From Vitreoscilla sp. (lineage in GTDB: Bacteria; Pseudomonadota; Gammaproteobacteria; Burkholderiales; Burkholderiaceae), in contig JACMOG010000952.1 in the NCBI GenBank assembly GCA_014378125.1, positions 1-6,550 on the forward strand: a DNA stretch of 6,550 bases. The letters are read 5' to 3'. Made by a program: the position numbers and the translations under genes. Below, piece by piece: positions 5,873-6,550 of the stretch; positions within the stretch are counted from its first letter, which is position 1, and the number at the start of each line of letters is the position of its first letter. The notes beneath the pieces are model-generated. The model was not told the origin of the DNA. It searched no databases and saw only the letters and a list, made by a program, of their open reading frames with translations.

Positions 5873-6550
5873 TCAGTGCACCGTGGGTACGAACGAGAAC
5901 TCGCCGTCGGCGACATCCACCGGAATCACGTCCTTCGGCCCGAACCGGCCCTCGAGGATCAGCCGCGCCACCGGATTCTCGATGCGCTGCTGGATCGCGC
6001 GCTTCAGAGGCCGCGCGCCGAACACCGGATCGAAGCCCACCTTGGCGAGCTCGCGCAGCGCCGCGGGGGACACCTCGAGCGTCATGTCCATCTTGCGCAC
6101 CCGCTGTTGCAGCGTGGCGAGCTGGATCCTGGCGATCGCCTCGATGTTGGTGCGATCGAGCGCGTGGAACACCACCGTCTCGTCGATGCGGTTGAGGAAC
6201 TCGGGACGGAAATGCGCCTTGACCTCTTCCCACACCGCGTCGCGGATCTCCGCCGACGGCCGGCCGGCCATCTGCATGATCATCTGCGAGCCCAGGTTGC
6301 TGGTCATCACGATGACGGTGTTCTTGAAGTCGACCGTGCGGCCCTGGCCGTCGGTCAGCCGCCCGTCGTCGAGCACCTGCAGCAGCACGTTGAACACGTC
6401 GGGATGCGCCTTCTCCACCTCGTCCAGCAGCAGCACGCTGTACGGCTTGCGGCGGATGGCCTCGGTGAGCGTGCCGCCCTCGTCGTATCCGACATAGCCC
6501 GGGGGGGCGCCGATGAGGCGGCTCACGGAGTGCTTCTCCATGAACTCGCT
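5873..6550 (-). CDS. clpB: ATP-dependent disaggregase ClpB, C-terminal part only
   Basis: Cytoplasmic AAA+ hexameric chaperone that, with DnaK/DnaJ/GrpE, pulls polypeptides out of aggregates. The window holds the last 225 codons; the family is about 860 residues, so the N-domain, first ATPase domain, middle coiled coil and second Walker A lie beyond 6550. Visible are the second-domain pore loop [13 protein letters not shown], Walker B in [38 protein letters not shown], sensor 1 in [11 protein letters not shown], the arginine-rich [11 protein letters not shown] and sensor 2 [27 protein letters not shown] is typical of ClpB and unlike the type VI ATPase ClpV, which is important because a secretion-linked ClpV would otherwise be expected here. 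The TGA stop at 5873 follows a normal-looking C-terminus. It is a housekeeping neighbour with no evident functional link to the lipase cassette. Confidence 0.95.
   Translation of the reverse strand, partial: SEFMEKHSVSRLIGAPPGYVGYDEGGTLTEAIRRKPYSVLLLDEVEKAHPDVFNVLLQVLDDGRLTDGQGRTVDFKNTVIVMTSNLGSQMIMQMAGRPSAEIRDAVWEEVKAHFRPEFLNRIDETVVFHALDRTNIEAIARIQLATLQQRVRKMDMTLEVSPAALRELAKVGFDPVFGARPLKRAIQQRIENPVARLILEGRFGPKDVIPVDVADGEFSFVPTVH

Noticed and set aside
4189..5916. The frame of the 283-residue ankyrin gene stays open upstream to 5916, suggesting an 859-residue fusion protein.
   Set aside because: The upstream part is Arg/Gly/Pro-rich, antidomain-like sequence lying over the lipase and 138-residue genes in another frame. 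The signal peptide directly after GTG 4188 and the stop-start overlap mark the true beginning.
5873..6550. The AAA+ fragment as the type VI ATPase ClpV, which would tie the lipase to a secretion cluster.
   Set aside because: [17 protein letters not shown] and the C-terminal pattern are those of the disaggregase ClpB, so this gene gives no support for a type VI cluster nearby.

Overview
The window is GC-rich (roughly two-thirds G+C by eye). All genes are read on the minus strand, so gene order in the direction of transcription runs from high to low coordinates. The two edge genes are housekeeping: the C-terminal part of the disaggregase ClpB (5873-6550, 5' end outside the window) and almost all of L-aspartate oxidase NadB (1-1577, last residues outside). 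Codon usage and the style of these two proteins suggest a betaproteobacterium, probably Burkholderiales and possibly Comamonadaceae. This is inference only, with no marker gene present.

Between them lies a compact accessory cassette of about 4 kb (1742-5723) with four genes in the same orientation and almost no spacing: a 138-residue helical protein of unknown family (5307-5723), a 368-residue alpha/beta-hydrolase of lipase class 3 type with an FRG oxyanion-type motif and a GHSLGG nucleophile elbow (4185-5291), a 283-residue exported ankyrin-repeat protein whose GTG start overlaps the lipase stop (3337-4188), and a 529-residue exported protein made of two more copies of the same ankyrin module (1742-3331). 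The gaps are 15 bp, a 4-bp overlap, and 5 bp.

My reading is that this is a toxin-immunity operon. A lipase/phospholipase effector, with no export signal of its own, follows a small possible adaptor or chaperone and is followed by periplasmic ankyrin-repeat immunity proteins. This is the arrangement expected of a type VI secretion (or other contact-dependent) lipase effector that attacks membranes from the periplasm. No secretion apparatus gene (VgrG, Hcp, PAAR, ClpV) is visible, so the delivery route is inferred.

The most interesting structure is in the ankyrin genes. Three 232-234-residue modules (C at 3370-4065, A at 2516-3211, B at 1775-2470) align without any gap. By hand count B and C are about 79% identical, while A is about 71% identical to each. 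Modules A and B are joined in one reading frame. The linker before B still looks like the post-signal-peptide segment of module C, so a signal peptide appears to have been lost in the fusion.

Non-coding stretches are short: 5724-5872 (149 bp, between clpB and the cassette) and 1578-1741 (164 bp, between the cassette and nadB, holding a possible -10 element for nadB). I see no tRNA, rRNA, CRISPR array, insertion sequence or attachment site.
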